Source: Litoribacillus peritrichatus (GTDB taxonomy: Bacteria > Pseudomonadota > Gammaproteobacteria > Pseudomonadales > Litoribrevibacteraceae). Taken from it: 64,000 nucleotides of DNA. Each line of letters starts with the position of its first letter. Positions within the stretch are counted from its first letter, which is position 1. Shown piece after piece: positions 17,554-26,523 of this stretch. The notes beneath the pieces were generated by a model. It saw only the letters and a program-made list of their open reading frames with translations. It had not been told where the DNA came from and made no database searches. A program made the translations under genes and the position numbers. The stretch lies in contig NZ_BAABBN010000007.1 in NCBI RefSeq assembly GCF_039537985.1, positions 496,001 to 560,000 of the forward strand, read 5' to 3'.

Positions 17554-18312
17554 TTAGTTATGAAGAATCTGACTTAAGAACAGCTTAGTACGTTCGGATT
17601 GAGGGTTGTCGAAGAATTCATGTGGATTGTTTTCTTCAATGATCTCGCCTGCATCCATAAAGATCACACGATCCGCCACCTTTTTAGCGAAGCCCATTTC
17701 GTGGGTGACGCACAACATGGTCATGCCTTCGTCGGCTAATTCCACCATCACGTCCAATACTTCTTTGATCATTTCAGGGTCAAGCGCAGACGTGGGCTCA
17801 TCGAACAACATGATGTTTGGGTTCATGCACAGGCTTCGTGCAATCGCCACTCGCTGTTGCTGACCGCCGGACAGTTGGCCTGGGTACTTCAATGCCTGAT
17901 CCGGAATCTTAACGCGTTCCAGAAACTTCATTGCGGTCGCTTCGGCCTCTTTTCTTGGCTGCTTCTTAACCCACTGAGGGGCCAGACAGCAGTTATCAAG
18001 AACCGTCAGGTGCGGGAACAAGTTGAAGTGCTGGAACACCATGCCTACATCTTTACGAATGGCATCGATGTTTCTGACGTCATTGTTCAGGGGTGTGCCT
18101 TCAATGGTGATGTCGCCTTTCTGGTGCGACTCCAGACGGTTCAGGCAGCGAATCATAGTAGACTTGCCGGAGCCTGACGGGCCACAGATGACAATACGTT
18201 CACCTTTGCGAACCTGAAGGTTGATGTCTCTTAGTACGTGAAAGTCATCGTACCACTTGTTTACATTTTTCAGTTCAATTTCAATTTCGTCTTTAATATG
18301 AGATTGATTCAT
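17554..18312 (-). CDS. aapP: Polar amino-acid ABC transporter ATP-binding protein
   Basis: This ATPase subunit of a general L-amino-acid importer is 252 residues from ATG 18312. It has Walker A GPSGSGKST (about 44-52), signature LSGGQQQR, Walker B MLFDEPTSALDPE and the switch His in CVTHEMG. It follows the two permease genes in a J-Q-M-P order typical of AapJQMP/BztABCD systems. A GTG at 18324 would add four residues, but ATG 18312 is the more usual start. The operon ends at the bidirectional hairpin shared with parC. Confidence 0.93.
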   Translation of the reverse strand: MNQSHIKDEIEIELKNVNKWYDDFHVLRDINLQVRKGERIVICGPSGSGKSTMIRCLNRLESHQKGDITIEGTPLNNDVRNIDAIRKDVGMVFQHFNLFPHLTVLDNCCLAPQWVKKQPRKEAEATAMKFLERVKIPDQALKYPGQLSGGQQQRVAIARSLCMNPNIMLFDEPTSALDPEMIKEVLDVMVELADEGMTMLCVTHEMGFAKKVADRVIFMDAGEIIEENNPHEFFDNPQSERTKLFLSQILHN

Positions 18313-18332
18313 AGTGTTTCTCACAAATTCTG

Positions 18333-19412
18333 TTAACGATGCCCGGTGTGGAGCTTCTGTTCAATGTGCTGGCTGTAACGAGACATGCTGAAGCAGAACA
18401 TCCAATAAATAAGTGCAGCAAACAAGTAGCCTTCCGTTGCAAAACCGAGCCACTCAGGATCGTTCAACGCCGCTTTCATGATGCCGGACAGTTCGAATAA
18501 ACCAATGATCAGGATCAGACTGGTGTCTTTGAATAAGGCAATGAAGGTATTTACGATGCCAGGAATCACCAATTTGAGTGCTTGAGGTAAAATCACCAAC
18601 GCCATTTTCTGAAAGTAATTCAAGCCTAAAGCGTCGGCTGCTTCGTACTGGCCTTTCGGAATGGCCTGCAAGCCGCCACGAATCACTTCTGCCATGTACG
18701 CTGACTGGAACAAGGTGATACCAATCATGGCTCGCATCAGCTTATCGAAGGTGACGCCTTCAGGCATGAACAACGGCAGCATGACCGAGGCCATGAATAA
18801 AATGGTGATCAAAGGCACACCGCGCATGACTTCAATAAAGCTGATGCAAATATAACGGATGATCGGCATCTCGGAACGTCTGCCCAAGGCAAGGATGATG
18901 CCTATCGGCAGAGACGCAATGATGCCAACCGTAGCAATAATCAGGGTCAGCATTAAACCGCCCCATTGCTCGGTGTCTACCTGAATCAAGCCGAAGATGT
19001 CGCCACCAAACAACCAGAATGCGATGACCGGATAACCCACCAGTAAGAAACCAATAATCCAGCCTTTACGTGGCGTTTTTTCAATGAATAAAGGAATCAC
19101 CAGCGCCAGCAGAATTATGAATGCGAGGTTGACGCGCCATTGTTCTTCTGTGGGGTAAAAACCATACATAAACTGGTTCATGCGGGCATCAATGAATACC
19201 CAGCAAGCGCCGACGCCAGAACAGTCGTCTTTAGTTTGACCAGACCAGTCAGCGCTGAGAAAAGCCCAGTCCAACATGCCCGGCACGTATAACACCAAAA
19301 GGTAAGCAACCAGCAGGGTGAGCAGGCTATTGAACCAATTTGAGAATAAGTTCACCTGCGCCCAGCGTATAGGGTGCTTCGTAAATGGCGGTGAGTGAAT
19401 AGGTTCTAACAT
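18333..19412 (-). CDS. aapM: Amino-acid ABC transporter permease
   Basis: This second permease subunit is 359 residues long. An N-terminal hydrophobic extension (NWFNSLLTLLVAYLLVLYV) precedes a conserved HisM-like permease core that ends in the EAA-type loop (EAADALGLNYFQKMALVILPQALK) contacting the ATPase. The start at ATG 19412 is set by a perfect AGGAGG six bases upstream. An in-frame ATG at 19433 lies inside the aapQ end and lacks such a site. The ribosome binding site and start overlap the end of aapQ, pointing to coupled translation. Confidence 0.92.
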   Translation of the reverse strand: MLEPIHSPPFTKHPIRWAQVNLFSNWFNSLLTLLVAYLLVLYVPGMLDWAFLSADWSGQTKDDCSGVGACWVFIDARMNQFMYGFYPTEEQWRVNLAFIILLALVIPLFIEKTPRKGWIIGFLLVGYPVIAFWLFGGDIFGLIQVDTEQWGGLMLTLIIATVGIIASLPIGIILALGRRSEMPIIRYICISFIEVMRGVPLITILFMASVMLPLFMPEGVTFDKLMRAMIGITLFQSAYMAEVIRGGLQAIPKGQYEAADALGLNYFQKMALVILPQALKLVIPGIVNTFIALFKDTSLILIIGLFELSGIMKAALNDPEWLGFATEGYLFAALIYWMFCFSMSRYSQHIEQKLHTGHR

Positions 19413-19422
19413 GTGCCGCCTC

Positions 19423-20598
19423 CTATCGTTCAACCAGCGCCATGCGCTTGTTGTATATGTTCATGATGAGTGAAATGACCAGACTGATGGTTAAATAAAC
19501 GGCCATCACCATAAAGATGATCTCAATTGCCTGACCTGACTGGTTGAGTGTGGTGCCAGCAAAAATGGCGACCAAATCCGGATAGCCAATCGCCGTTGCC
19601 AGTGACGAGTTTTTCACCAGGTTCAGATATTGGCTGGTTAAAGGTGGAATGATCACCCGCATCGCCTGAGGAATGACCACCAAACGCAACATTTGGTTAT
19701 TCTTTAAACCCAATGCCCGTGATGCTTCAAGTTGACCTTTTGGTACCGATTGCAGGCCTGCTCGCACGATTTCGGCAATGAACGCCGCCGTGTAGATGAC
19801 CAACGCCAGCAATAATGCTGTGAACTCTGGCAGGATGGTGATGCCGCCTTTAAAGTTAAAACCTTTCAGTGCAGGAACGTCCCAGGTTGTGGTGGTTCCT
19901 GATAACAGGTAAACGATACCCGGGATCAAAATCAGGGCTGCAAGCGCAGTATAAAATACCGGAAATTGCTGGCCTGTATCATCCTGGCGTTTATGAGCCC
20001 AGCGTCTTAAAAACCAAATGCCTACGAAGGTAAGGAAAATACTGGTGAGCACATAGCCGATGCCGTCACTGAATTGAGGGTTGGGAATGTATAGGCCTCG
20101 CACGTTTAAGAAGACCAGCTCTCCCCAGGACATGCTTTCACGGGGGTGAGGCATGACGCCAAGGACGGCAAAATACCAGAAGAAAATTTGAAGAAGCAGT
20201 GGAATGTTTCGGAAGGTTTCAATGTAGATGGCAGCCAGTTTTGAGATTAACCAGTTGTTTGATAGCCGGCCAATTCCCATCAGAAAGCCTAAGATGGTCG
20301 CAAAAAATATCCCGACCAGAGAAACCAATAACGTATTAAGAATACCAACAACGAAAGTTCGGCCATAAGTATGGGTCTCGTTGTATTCGATCAGAGACTG
20401 GATGATGCCAAAGCCGGCTTCCTGGTTCAAAAAACCAAAGCCGGTAGAAATTCCGCGAACTTCCAGATTGTTTAAGGTGTTGTTAATGATGAACGCAAAG
20501 AAAGCAATGATTGCTGCGAGCACAACGCCTTGAAATACTCGACCGCGAAAGACAGGGTCATTCCAAATCTTACTAGAGTCTTTTTGTGGAGTTGTCAT
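19423..20598 (-). CDS. aapQ: Amino-acid ABC transporter permease
   Basis: This first permease subunit is 391 residues long, with about eight hydrophobic segments. The C-terminal half carries the HisM-type core and the EAA loop (EASRALGLKNNQMLRLVVIPQAMR). It has the long N-terminal region and extra periplasmic loop that distinguish AapQ/BztB from small HisM permeases. It should form the heteromeric channel with AapM. A hairpin with a T-run separates it from aapJ, which would let the binding protein be made in excess. Confidence 0.92.
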   Translation of the reverse strand: MTTPQKDSSKIWNDPVFRGRVFQGVVLAAIIAFFAFIINNTLNNLEVRGISTGFGFLNQEAGFGIIQSLIEYNETHTYGRTFVVGILNTLLVSLVGIFFATILGFLMGIGRLSNNWLISKLAAIYIETFRNIPLLLQIFFWYFAVLGVMPHPRESMSWGELVFLNVRGLYIPNPQFSDGIGYVLTSIFLTFVGIWFLRRWAHKRQDDTGQQFPVFYTALAALILIPGIVYLLSGTTTTWDVPALKGFNFKGGITILPEFTALLLALVIYTAAFIAEIVRAGLQSVPKGQLEASRALGLKNNQMLRLVVIPQAMRVIIPPLTSQYLNLVKNSSLATAIGYPDLVAIFAGTTLNQSGQAIEIIFMVMAVYLTISLVISLIMNIYNKRMALVER

Positions 20599-20627
20599 AA
20601 GAAACTACTGTGTTGCTAAAAGTGAAA

Positions 20628-20655
20628 TAAAAACGGGCCCCATAAAGGGACCCGT
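20628..20655 (-). terminator. Partial terminator between aapJ and aapQ
   Basis: On the minus strand ACGGGTCCC pairs with GGGGCCCGT (nine pairs, one G-U) and is followed by TTTTTATTT. It lies 13-40 bp after the aapJ stop and before the aapQ start, so it probably attenuates rather than ends the operon. Confidence 0.65.
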
Positions 20656-20667
20656 CGTGTCAGAGTT

Positions 20668-21681
20668 TTAGCGGATTGGCGGAGCGTAAAGGAAGCCACC
20701 TTTGTTCCAAAGAGCGTTGATGCCTCGTTGGATTTTCAGTGGGGAGCCTGTCCCTACGTTACGTTCAAAGGACTCGCCGTAGTTGCCCACTTGTTTCACG
20801 ATTTTATAAGCCCAATCGTTGTTCAGTTTCAGTTTCGTGCCCAGTTCACCGGTAACACCCAAAAGACGCTGAATGTTCGGGTTGGTGGATTTGGTCATGT
20901 CGTCAACGTTAGCCTGGGATACACCCAATTCTTCTGCCGTGATCATGGCATTCAACGACCACTTAGCTACGTTGAACCACTCGTCATCGCCCTGGCGAAC
21001 CACAGGGCCCAAAGGTTCTTTTGAAATGACTTCTGGTAATACTTCTGCATCGCTTGGGTTTTTCAGTTTAATGCGCAGTGCGTACAGCTGAGACTGGTCA
21101 CTGGTTAATACGTCACAACGGCCGTTGTCGAACGCACTTGCCGTTTGGTCTGAGGTATCAAACGTGATTGGCTTGTAAGACATCTTGTTGGCACGGAAGT
21201 AGTCCGCTAAGTTAAGCTCGGTGGTGGTGCCCGCCTGAACACACACGGTTGCTCCGTCCAGTTCCAACGCACTTTTAACACCGATTTTCTTGCTGACCAT
21301 GAAACCCTGACCGTCGTAATAATTAACACCGGCGAAGTTCAGACCCAAACCGGTATCACGGGTTAAAGTCCAGGTTGTGTTTCTGCTCAGTAGGTCAACT
21401 TCACCGGATTGCAATGCGGTGAATCGCTCTTTTGCAGTCAAGGGAACGTATTTAACTTTTGATGCATCGCCGAAAACTGCAGCAGCTACCGCTTTACAGG
21501 TATCAACGTCGATGCCTTTCCACTCGCCTTTGTCGTCCGTGTTTGAAAAGCCAGGAAGACCTGTACTTACGCCACAGTTCATAAAGCCTTTTGATTTTAC
21601 GTCCGCTAAAGTGCCTGCTTGAGCAGTAGCCGCAACCAGCATAGAAGTTGAAACGATTGCTGTTGAAAGAATTTTTCTCAC
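20668..21681 (-). CDS. aapJ: Periplasmic amino-acid-binding protein
   Basis: This solute-binding protein of the aap importer is 337 residues long. The signal peptide is likely cleaved after TAQA (about Ala22). The mature start has GFMNCGVSTGLPGFS, followed by KGIDVDTCKAVAAAVFGD and the ligand-contact motif LLSRNTTWTLTRD. This is the AapJ/BztA pattern of binding proteins for Glu/Gln/Asp/Asn-type amino acids, though exact specificity is not readable. It starts at GTG 21681 with GGGAG eight bases upstream. It is the first gene of the leftward operon, divergent from the DTW-domain gene. Confidence 0.93.
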   Translation of the reverse strand: MRKILSTAIVSTSMLVAATAQAGTLADVKSKGFMNCGVSTGLPGFSNTDDKGEWKGIDVDTCKAVAAAVFGDASKVKYVPLTAKERFTALQSGEVDLLSRNTTWTLTRDTGLGLNFAGVNYYDGQGFMVSKKIGVKSALELDGATVCVQAGTTTELNLADYFRANKMSYKPITFDTSDQTASAFDNGRCDVLTSDQSQLYALRIKLKNPSDAEVLPEVISKEPLGPVVRQGDDEWFNVAKWSLNAMITAEELGVSQANVDDMTKSTNPNIQRLLGVTGELGTKLKLNNDWAYKIVKQVGNYGESFERNVGTGSPLKIQRGINALWNKGGFLYAPPIR

Positions 21682-21898
21682 AGTGTGTGTCTCCCTGTTA
21701 AGGTCATTTTCCCGTTTTGTTTTTAAGGTTCAATTTCTGACTTAATAGTTAGCAAAAAGAGAACCAATTATTCTTGTCATTCTTTATATTTTTTAGTGCA
21801 TGTAGCAGATTCGTCTCTTCTGCAACGTATGACAATCCCTATAATGTAGTGATTTCAAAGCGAAAGGCAAGGTAAATGACGATGAAACGGGATCAGAA

Positions 21899-22504
21899 AT
21901 GCCTCAAATGATGGTTTATTGTTCGGGTTGCAGGTTATTGCTCGGAAATTGTATCTGTAAATTTCGGCCAAATTGCAAGACATCGAAGCATTGGCTGTTG
22001 CTGACGCACTCATCTGAGGCGAAGAAACGTAACAACAGCGGTTTTCATGCAAAAAAAATACTGGGAGAGCAGGTTTCGGTTCAATACTGGCAACGTAAAC
22101 AAGAGCACGTCGTATATCAGTCAGAAGTCTTAAAAGATAAGTCTCCGGTGTTACTGTTTCCAAAAGCGTTTACGGCTGAAACGACGTTTGTGTCTGAGTC
22201 GTATTGTGAGCAATGGCGTGACCAGCCCGTGGTTGTTCTCGATGCGACCTGGCAACAGGCGAAAAAAATGTACCGTCAAAGCCCTTGGTTACAAAGCCTG
22301 GACGTTTGGTCGTTGCCTGAGACTCTGCCAGAAGTGTTGCCTGGCTTTCGTTATCAGCTCAGAAAAGGTCAGGCTGAGGGCGGGTGCTCGACCATCGAAG
22401 TGATAGCAAACGTCATGGCGATGTTGGATGAGCAAGACAGCGCACGAGCCATGTTAAGGTATTTTGACTTATTTCAGTCCGACAATAATGACCCAGGCAA
22501 GTAA
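21899..22504 (+). CDS. tapT: DTW-domain tRNA-uridine aminocarboxypropyltransferase
   Basis: This 201-residue protein has a DTW domain. N-terminal cysteines (CSGC..GNCIC, Cys8/11/18/20) look like a small metal site. The motif DATWQQAKKMYRQS (Asp115-Trp118) and the later GGCSTIEV segment match the family of TapT/TuaA enzymes, which transfer the aminocarboxypropyl group of SAM to uridine in tRNA to make acp3U. Whether position 47 (TapT) or 20 (TuaA) is modified cannot be read here, so the symbol is tentative. No strong ribosome binding site precedes the ATG. Confidence 0.75.
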   Translation: MPQMMVYCSGCRLLLGNCICKFRPNCKTSKHWLLLTHSSEAKKRNNSGFHAKKILGEQVSVQYWQRKQEHVVYQSEVLKDKSPVLLFPKAFTAETTFVSESYCEQWRDQPVVVLDATWQQAKKMYRQSPWLQSLDVWSLPETLPEVLPGFRYQLRKGQAEGGCSTIEVIANVMAMLDEQDSARAMLRYFDLFQSDNNDPGK

Positions 22505-22577
22505 GCTATTAAGGGGGCTAACAGTAGTAAGCAAGGAGGTTAATAGTAGGTAAGCAGGCGGTGCTGAGCTTCGGATC

Positions 22578-23198
22578 TCAGTCGCCTGAAACCCGCTCTA
22601 TCAGGCCATAATGTGTCTGACCTGCTTTTTTTTGTTTTAACACATGCCAGCTGTCGGGTAAGGCTAATGATTCCAGAGTGCATTCGGATTCAATGTAAAT
22701 CACACAGTGGTGTTTGAATATATCCAGCTTGTTCAACGCCGAGCAGCAGTCCTCCAGCAGACCTTTTCGGAACGGGGGATCGAGAAAGATTACATCAAAG
22801 CGATCACTTAATTGTGGTTGAGTGCCATCAAACCCTGTCAGTTGATACCTTGCTGAGTCGCACTTTAATAGGTTCAGTTGGTCTGCCAAGGTATTTCGAA
22901 CCTGAACGTTCAGTTCGTTGATATGTACTTTTTTGGCGTGGCGGGATAACGCCTCAAAAGTTAAGGCCCCGCTTCCGGCAAACAGGTCAAGACAAGTGGC
23001 CCCTTCGATGTATGGTTGCAACCAGTTAAATGCGGTTTCACGAACCCGGTCTAAAGTGGGCCTCAGGCCTTCTGCCGGATAAAACGCCACTTTCCTGCTG
23101 CGCCATTCGCCACCAATGATTCGTAACTCGGAGGGTTTTTTGACGGTATCTTTTGTATTGCGTTTTGGGGCTTTATTGTGGGGTTTTCTTGGGGCCAT
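22578..23198 (-). CDS. rsmD: 16S rRNA (guanine966-N2)-methyltransferase
   Basis: RsmD methylates G966 of 16S rRNA in the 30S subunit. This 206-residue protein has a basic N-terminal tail, then RIIGGEWRSRKV, the SAM-binding loop CLDLFAGSGALTFEALSR and the catalytic DPPF motif (VIFLDPPFRKG). It is divergent from ftsY across ~320 bp, the same arrangement as in Pseudomonas. A hairpin (CAGGCG/CGCCTG, 22555-22588) overlaps its 3' end. An unannotated 41-codon frame lies directly upstream on the same strand. Confidence 0.95.
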   Translation of the reverse strand: MAPRKPHNKAPKRNTKDTVKKPSELRIIGGEWRSRKVAFYPAEGLRPTLDRVRETAFNWLQPYIEGATCLDLFAGSGALTFEALSRHAKKVHINELNVQVRNTLADQLNLLKCDSARYQLTGFDGTQPQLSDRFDVIFLDPPFRKGLLEDCCSALNKLDIFKHHCVIYIESECTLESLALPDSWHVLKQKKAGQTHYGLIERVSGD

Positions 23199-23242
23199 GA
23201 ACTTTCACTTAACAACGAATCAGAAATACAAAGTGGGTACTG

Positions 23243-23368
23243 TTATAGCGTATGTAAAAACCATATCAGCGGAAAAAGAACGATTATAACCAACCAAAGT
23301 TGTTTTGGCGTCAAATGAAACATGGATTTGGGTTTAGAACGTTTGGGTTCCGGCCATTGATTGCTCAT
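23243..23368 (-). CDS. Putative 41-residue single-pass membrane protein
   Basis: A short frame on the minus strand runs from ATG 23368 to TAA 23243, 44 bp before the rsmD start. The product has a basic N-terminal half (PKRSKPKS) followed by one hydrophobic helix (LWLVIIVLFPLIWFL), with a positive-inside pattern for N-in topology. The upstream ribosome binding site is weak (GAAG). The composition is what a real small membrane protein would show, but chance cannot be excluded. Confidence 0.4.
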   Translation of the reverse strand: MSNQWPEPKRSKPKSMFHLTPKQLWLVIIVLFPLIWFLHTL

Positions 23369-23522
23369 AAGCTTCGATGTATTTCTTTTGAGTAAAAGGG
23401 AGAGTGCTTTCAGGCAATTCTATCGAATAATATTACATATTGCTTCTGTCATGTTAGGATAGTTCCTTTGATTCCGCCTGAGTTTTCGATCGGGTTGGTG
23501 TATGTTGATTGAGAAGATTTGA
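23369..23522. other. ftsY upstream region
   Basis: With the small frame above, this fills the 324 bp divergent gap between rsmD and ftsY. It is AT-rich and should contain the ftsYEX promoter, but no clear -35/-10 pair was identified. GAGAAG precedes the ftsY ATG. Confidence 0.4.
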
Positions 23523-24602
23523 ATGACCGAAGAGCAAAGCAAGAAAGGTTTTTTTAGCCGTTTCAAAAAGTCAGAAAACACAGCCGAACAATCATCAGAG
23601 TCGACGGCTGCAGAAAAGAGCCAGATCGGTGCTGCAGAGCCAACCGAGGTGTCGGATGCAGGGGCAGAAAAGAAACGTTTTCTAAGTCGAATGAAATCGG
23701 GGTTGTCTAAAACACGTCAGGCCATGTCGAGCGGCTTTGGAACCCTGTTGTTGGGTCGTCGTGAAATCGATGACGAATTGTTTGAAGATCTTGAAATGCA
23801 GCTGGTGGTGTCGGATGTGGGGGTCGATGCGACTCGCCAGGTGATTGGCAACCTTGAACAGCGCGTTGAACGTCAGGAAATGGCCGATGGTCAGGCGCTG
23901 GTGAGCGCGCTTCAACAAGAATTGACGAACATTCTTGAGCCTTGTCAGACACCGTTGGATGTTGATTCTGTCAAAGAAGGGCCGTTTGTTCTGTTGGTGG
24001 TTGGCGTCAACGGGGTGGGTAAAACCACGACCATTGGCAAAATGGCAAAATTCTATCAGCAGCAAGGCAAGAGTGTGATGTTGGCCGCCGGTGATACATT
24101 CCGTGCCGCTGCGGTTGAGCAGCTTCAAGTATGGGGCGAACGTAACGATGTGCCTGTAATTGCACAGCACACTGGGGCTGACAGCGCTTCGGTTATTTTT
24201 GATGCAGTGCAGGCTGCGAAAGCACGTAATACCGACATTATTATTGCAGACACAGCAGGTCGTCTTCATAACAAGAGCAACCTGATGGAAGAACTCTCGA
24301 AAGTTGTGCGTGTGATGCAAAAGCTGGATGTTACTGCACCGCATGAGGTTTTATTGGTCTTGGATGCTGCCACCGGTCAAAATGCGCTGAGTCAGGCGGA
24401 ACACTTCAGAAAAGCTGTGGGTGTGACCGGGATTGCGCTGACTAAACTGGACGGCACCGCCAAAGGCGGCGTCATTTTCGCCATTGCCAAGCAACTGGGT
24501 TTGCCTATCCGGTTCATTGGGGTGGGTGAGCAGATTGATGACTTGCGTCCATTCCGTTCTGAAGACTTTGTTGAAGCTTTATTTGAAGACTTGGAAATTT
24601 AG
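23523..24602 (+). CDS. ftsY: Signal recognition particle receptor
   Basis: FtsY is the membrane-associated GTPase that receives SRP-ribosome complexes for co-translational insertion. This 359-residue protein has a charged A region (1-60), an N domain, then the G domain with P-loop GVNGVGKTTT (161-170), DTFRAAAVEQL, DTAGR and TKLDGTAKGG. The first residues include an FFSRFKK amphipathic membrane-contact motif, and a second (KRFLSRMKSGL) sits at about 51-61. It heads the ftsY-ftsE-ftsX operon, with 13 bp to ftsE. Confidence 0.97.
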   Translation: MTEEQSKKGFFSRFKKSENTAEQSSESTAAEKSQIGAAEPTEVSDAGAEKKRFLSRMKSGLSKTRQAMSSGFGTLLLGRREIDDELFEDLEMQLVVSDVGVDATRQVIGNLEQRVERQEMADGQALVSALQQELTNILEPCQTPLDVDSVKEGPFVLLVVGVNGVGKTTTIGKMAKFYQQQGKSVMLAAGDTFRAAAVEQLQVWGERNDVPVIAQHTGADSASVIFDAVQAAKARNTDIIIADTAGRLHNKSNLMEELSKVVRVMQKLDVTAPHEVLLVLDAATGQNALSQAEHFRKAVGVTGIALTKLDGTAKGGVIFAIAKQLGLPIRFIGVGEQIDDLRPFRSEDFVEALFEDLEI

Positions 24603-24615
24603 ATAACGCTTACCG

Positions 24616-25275
24616 ATGATTAAATTCGAGCAGGTTACAAAGCGATACGACTCCGGGCAGGAAGCATTGAGTAATGTTTCCTTTCATATTAACCGGGGCG
24701 ATATGGCATTTTTGACGGGCCACTCCGGTGCCGGCAAAAGTACGTTGCTGAAACTGATCATGCGCATGGAAACCCCGACCGTCGGCAATGTGATGATCGC
24801 CGGTCAAAACATCGCGCAACTGGACCGGAAGGACATCCCTTTTTACCGTCGCCATATTGGCGTGGTGTTTCAAAATCATCAGTTGCTGTTTGATCGCTCC
24901 GTGTTTGAAAATGTCGCATTGCCGATGCGAATCAGCGGCAGTAATGAGCTGGAAATCGGTAAGCGAGTGCGCGCTGCTTTGGATAAAGTGGGCTTACTTC
25001 ATAAAGAAAAATCGAACCCGATCGCGCTGTCTACCGGTGAGCAACAACGGATTGGGATTGCCCGAGCGGTGGTCAATAAACCAGCGTTGTTACTTGCCGA
25101 TGAACCGACCGGTAACTTGGACCCTGAGCTTTCGGAAGAAATCATGAACTTATTTCGTGATTTCCAACAAGTGGGTGTGACGGTTTTGATTGCCAGCCAC
25201 GACCACGAGCTGATTCAGTCCATGTCTTTGCCGGTCATGACCTTAGCGTCGGGTGAATTGGTCAGTTTCGGGTGA
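24616..25275 (+). CDS. ftsE: Cell division ATP-binding protein
   Basis: FtsE is the ATPase of the FtsEX complex, which couples the division ring to activation of periplasmic amidases. This 219-residue protein has Walker A GHSGAGKST (35-43), signature LSTGEQQRIGIARA, Walker B LLLADEPTGNLDPE and switch His in ASHDHEL. The FtsE-typical opening MIKFEQVTKRY is present. The ftsX ATG lies four bases after its stop. Confidence 0.97.
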   Translation: MIKFEQVTKRYDSGQEALSNVSFHINRGDMAFLTGHSGAGKSTLLKLIMRMETPTVGNVMIAGQNIAQLDRKDIPFYRRHIGVVFQNHQLLFDRSVFENVALPMRISGSNELEIGKRVRAALDKVGLLHKEKSNPIALSTGEQQRIGIARAVVNKPALLLADEPTGNLDPELSEEIMNLFRDFQQVGVTVLIASHDHELIQSMSLPVMTLASGELVSFG

Positions 25276-25279
25276 TGTT

Positions 25280-26374
25280 ATGATCAGAGATTCAAAGCCA
25301 AAGCAGCCTTCGCCTAAATCCGGTGCGGTTCGTAAGGGGGCTACCTTAAAAGGTGGCTCGCAACCGCGTAAAGCGACTAAAAATGCAACCTCAGAGAAAA
25401 CCAAACGCCCTAAAAAGCCGAAGCAGAAGTCGCTTAAATCCGCAAACGCGTCGAATGCTTCGGGGTTACTGAAACATCACCGGGATTGCATTCAATCCAG
25501 TCTTACCCGAATCCGGTTAACTAAGCTGGCCAGCCTGATGACCTCATCATTGGTGGCTGTCTCGCTGACCCTTCCCATGTTATTGCTGCTGGTGGTGTCC
25601 AATCTTCAGGTCTTGTCTGCGGGTTGGCAAAATCAGTTGTCCGTGTCGGTGTATCTGGACGTTGGTTTGAGTGACGCAAGTGTCGCTGGGGTTGAACGTG
25701 AAATCCAGCAAATGCCCGGGGTATCAAGTCAGGAATTAATTACTCCGGATCAGGGGTTGGCCGATTTTAAATCATTTGCCGGTTCCGATTTATTGTCTCT
25801 GTTCGATCAGAATCCATTACCGGCCGTCATTGAGGTGGTGCCGCTGGCAGAGCATCTCGAAAACCCTCAATTTGCATTGAATCAACTGGCGTTAAAGCTC
25901 AAAGCCATTGACGGGGTTGAAGATGTTGCCGTGGATTTGCAGTGGGTTGAGCGGTTATTGAATTATGTCAGTCTTGCGGAACGTTTTGCTTGGTTGGTGG
26001 GGTTCCTGCTGGCTTTGGCCGCCGTGCTTGCAATCAGTAACTCAATACGTCTGGAAATTGAAAACCGCCGGCAGGAAATTGTAGTGATTAAGTTGGTTGG
26101 TGGAACAGACAGTTTCATTCGCTTGCCTTTCCTCTATAGCGGCTTCTGGTATGGTGTTTTGGGTGCAGTGATTGCCTCCGTTTGTTTGATCTTGATCAGC
26201 GTCTGGTTATCGCCCATCGTCAGTGATTTATTATTTTTATATTCGTCCGACATTGATGTGGTTTATTTTGGCTTCTCCGATCTTCTCGGGTTGTTCAGTT
26301 TCTCTGTTCTGATCTCCGTGTTAGGGGCTTGGCTGGCTGTTTATCGTCATCTTGGAGAAATAGAGCCGGAATAA
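25280..26374 (+). CDS. ftsX: Cell division membrane protein
   Basis: FtsX is the four-helix membrane partner of FtsE. This 364-residue protein has a long, Lys-rich cytoplasmic tail (about 1-65), a first helix (LVAVSLTLPMLLLLVVSNL), a periplasmic loop of about 140 residues that would contact amidase activators, then three C-terminal helices with the ISNSIRLEIENRRQEIVVIKLVGG cytoplasmic loop. ATG 25280 is chosen because it directly follows the ftsE stop; an in-frame GTG at 25253 lies inside ftsE and is less likely. Confidence 0.95.
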   Translation: MIRDSKPKQPSPKSGAVRKGATLKGGSQPRKATKNATSEKTKRPKKPKQKSLKSANASNASGLLKHHRDCIQSSLTRIRLTKLASLMTSSLVAVSLTLPMLLLLVVSNLQVLSAGWQNQLSVSVYLDVGLSDASVAGVEREIQQMPGVSSQELITPDQGLADFKSFAGSDLLSLFDQNPLPAVIEVVPLAEHLENPQFALNQLALKLKAIDGVEDVAVDLQWVERLLNYVSLAERFAWLVGFLLALAAVLAISNSIRLEIENRRQEIVVIKLVGGTDSFIRLPFLYSGFWYGVLGAVIASVCLILISVWLSPIVSDLLFLYSSDIDVVYFGFSDLLGLFSFSVLISVLGAWLAVYRHLGEIEPE

Positions 26375-26465
26375 ACTAAATTTGATCCTCTGTGCTTGAA
26401 TAAGAAACCAAAACGGTTATATTAATTGCTGATTGGATCATCATTGGTGAACGGAAATTACCCTT

Positions 26466-26493
26466 GGAACTTTTTTCTGACAGTTAAGTCCAA
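26466..26493 (+). promoter_or_regulatory. Sigma-E-type promoter upstream of rpoH
   Basis: GGAACTT (26466-26472), a 16 bp spacer and TCCAA (26489-26493) match the sigma-E consensus GGAACTT-N16-TCNAA. Transcription would start near 26500, about 25 bases before the rpoH ATG. Confidence 0.65.
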
Positions 26494-26523
26494 TCGATAG
26501 ACATTAACAAATGTGGGAATTAT

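Noticed and set aside
17554..21681. aapJQMP considered as part of a horizontally acquired island
   Set aside because: Base composition and gene style look like the surrounding housekeeping genes, and no mobile-element remnants flank it.
22555..22588. Hairpin at the 3' end of rsmD considered as a terminator
   Set aside because: The stem is good (CAGGCG/CGCCTG with an inner CTGAG/CTCAG), but no T-run follows on the minus strand and it overlaps coding sequence.
23682..24344. 220-codon open frame on the minus strand
   Set aside because: Antisense to ftsY, whose GTPase motifs are unambiguous.
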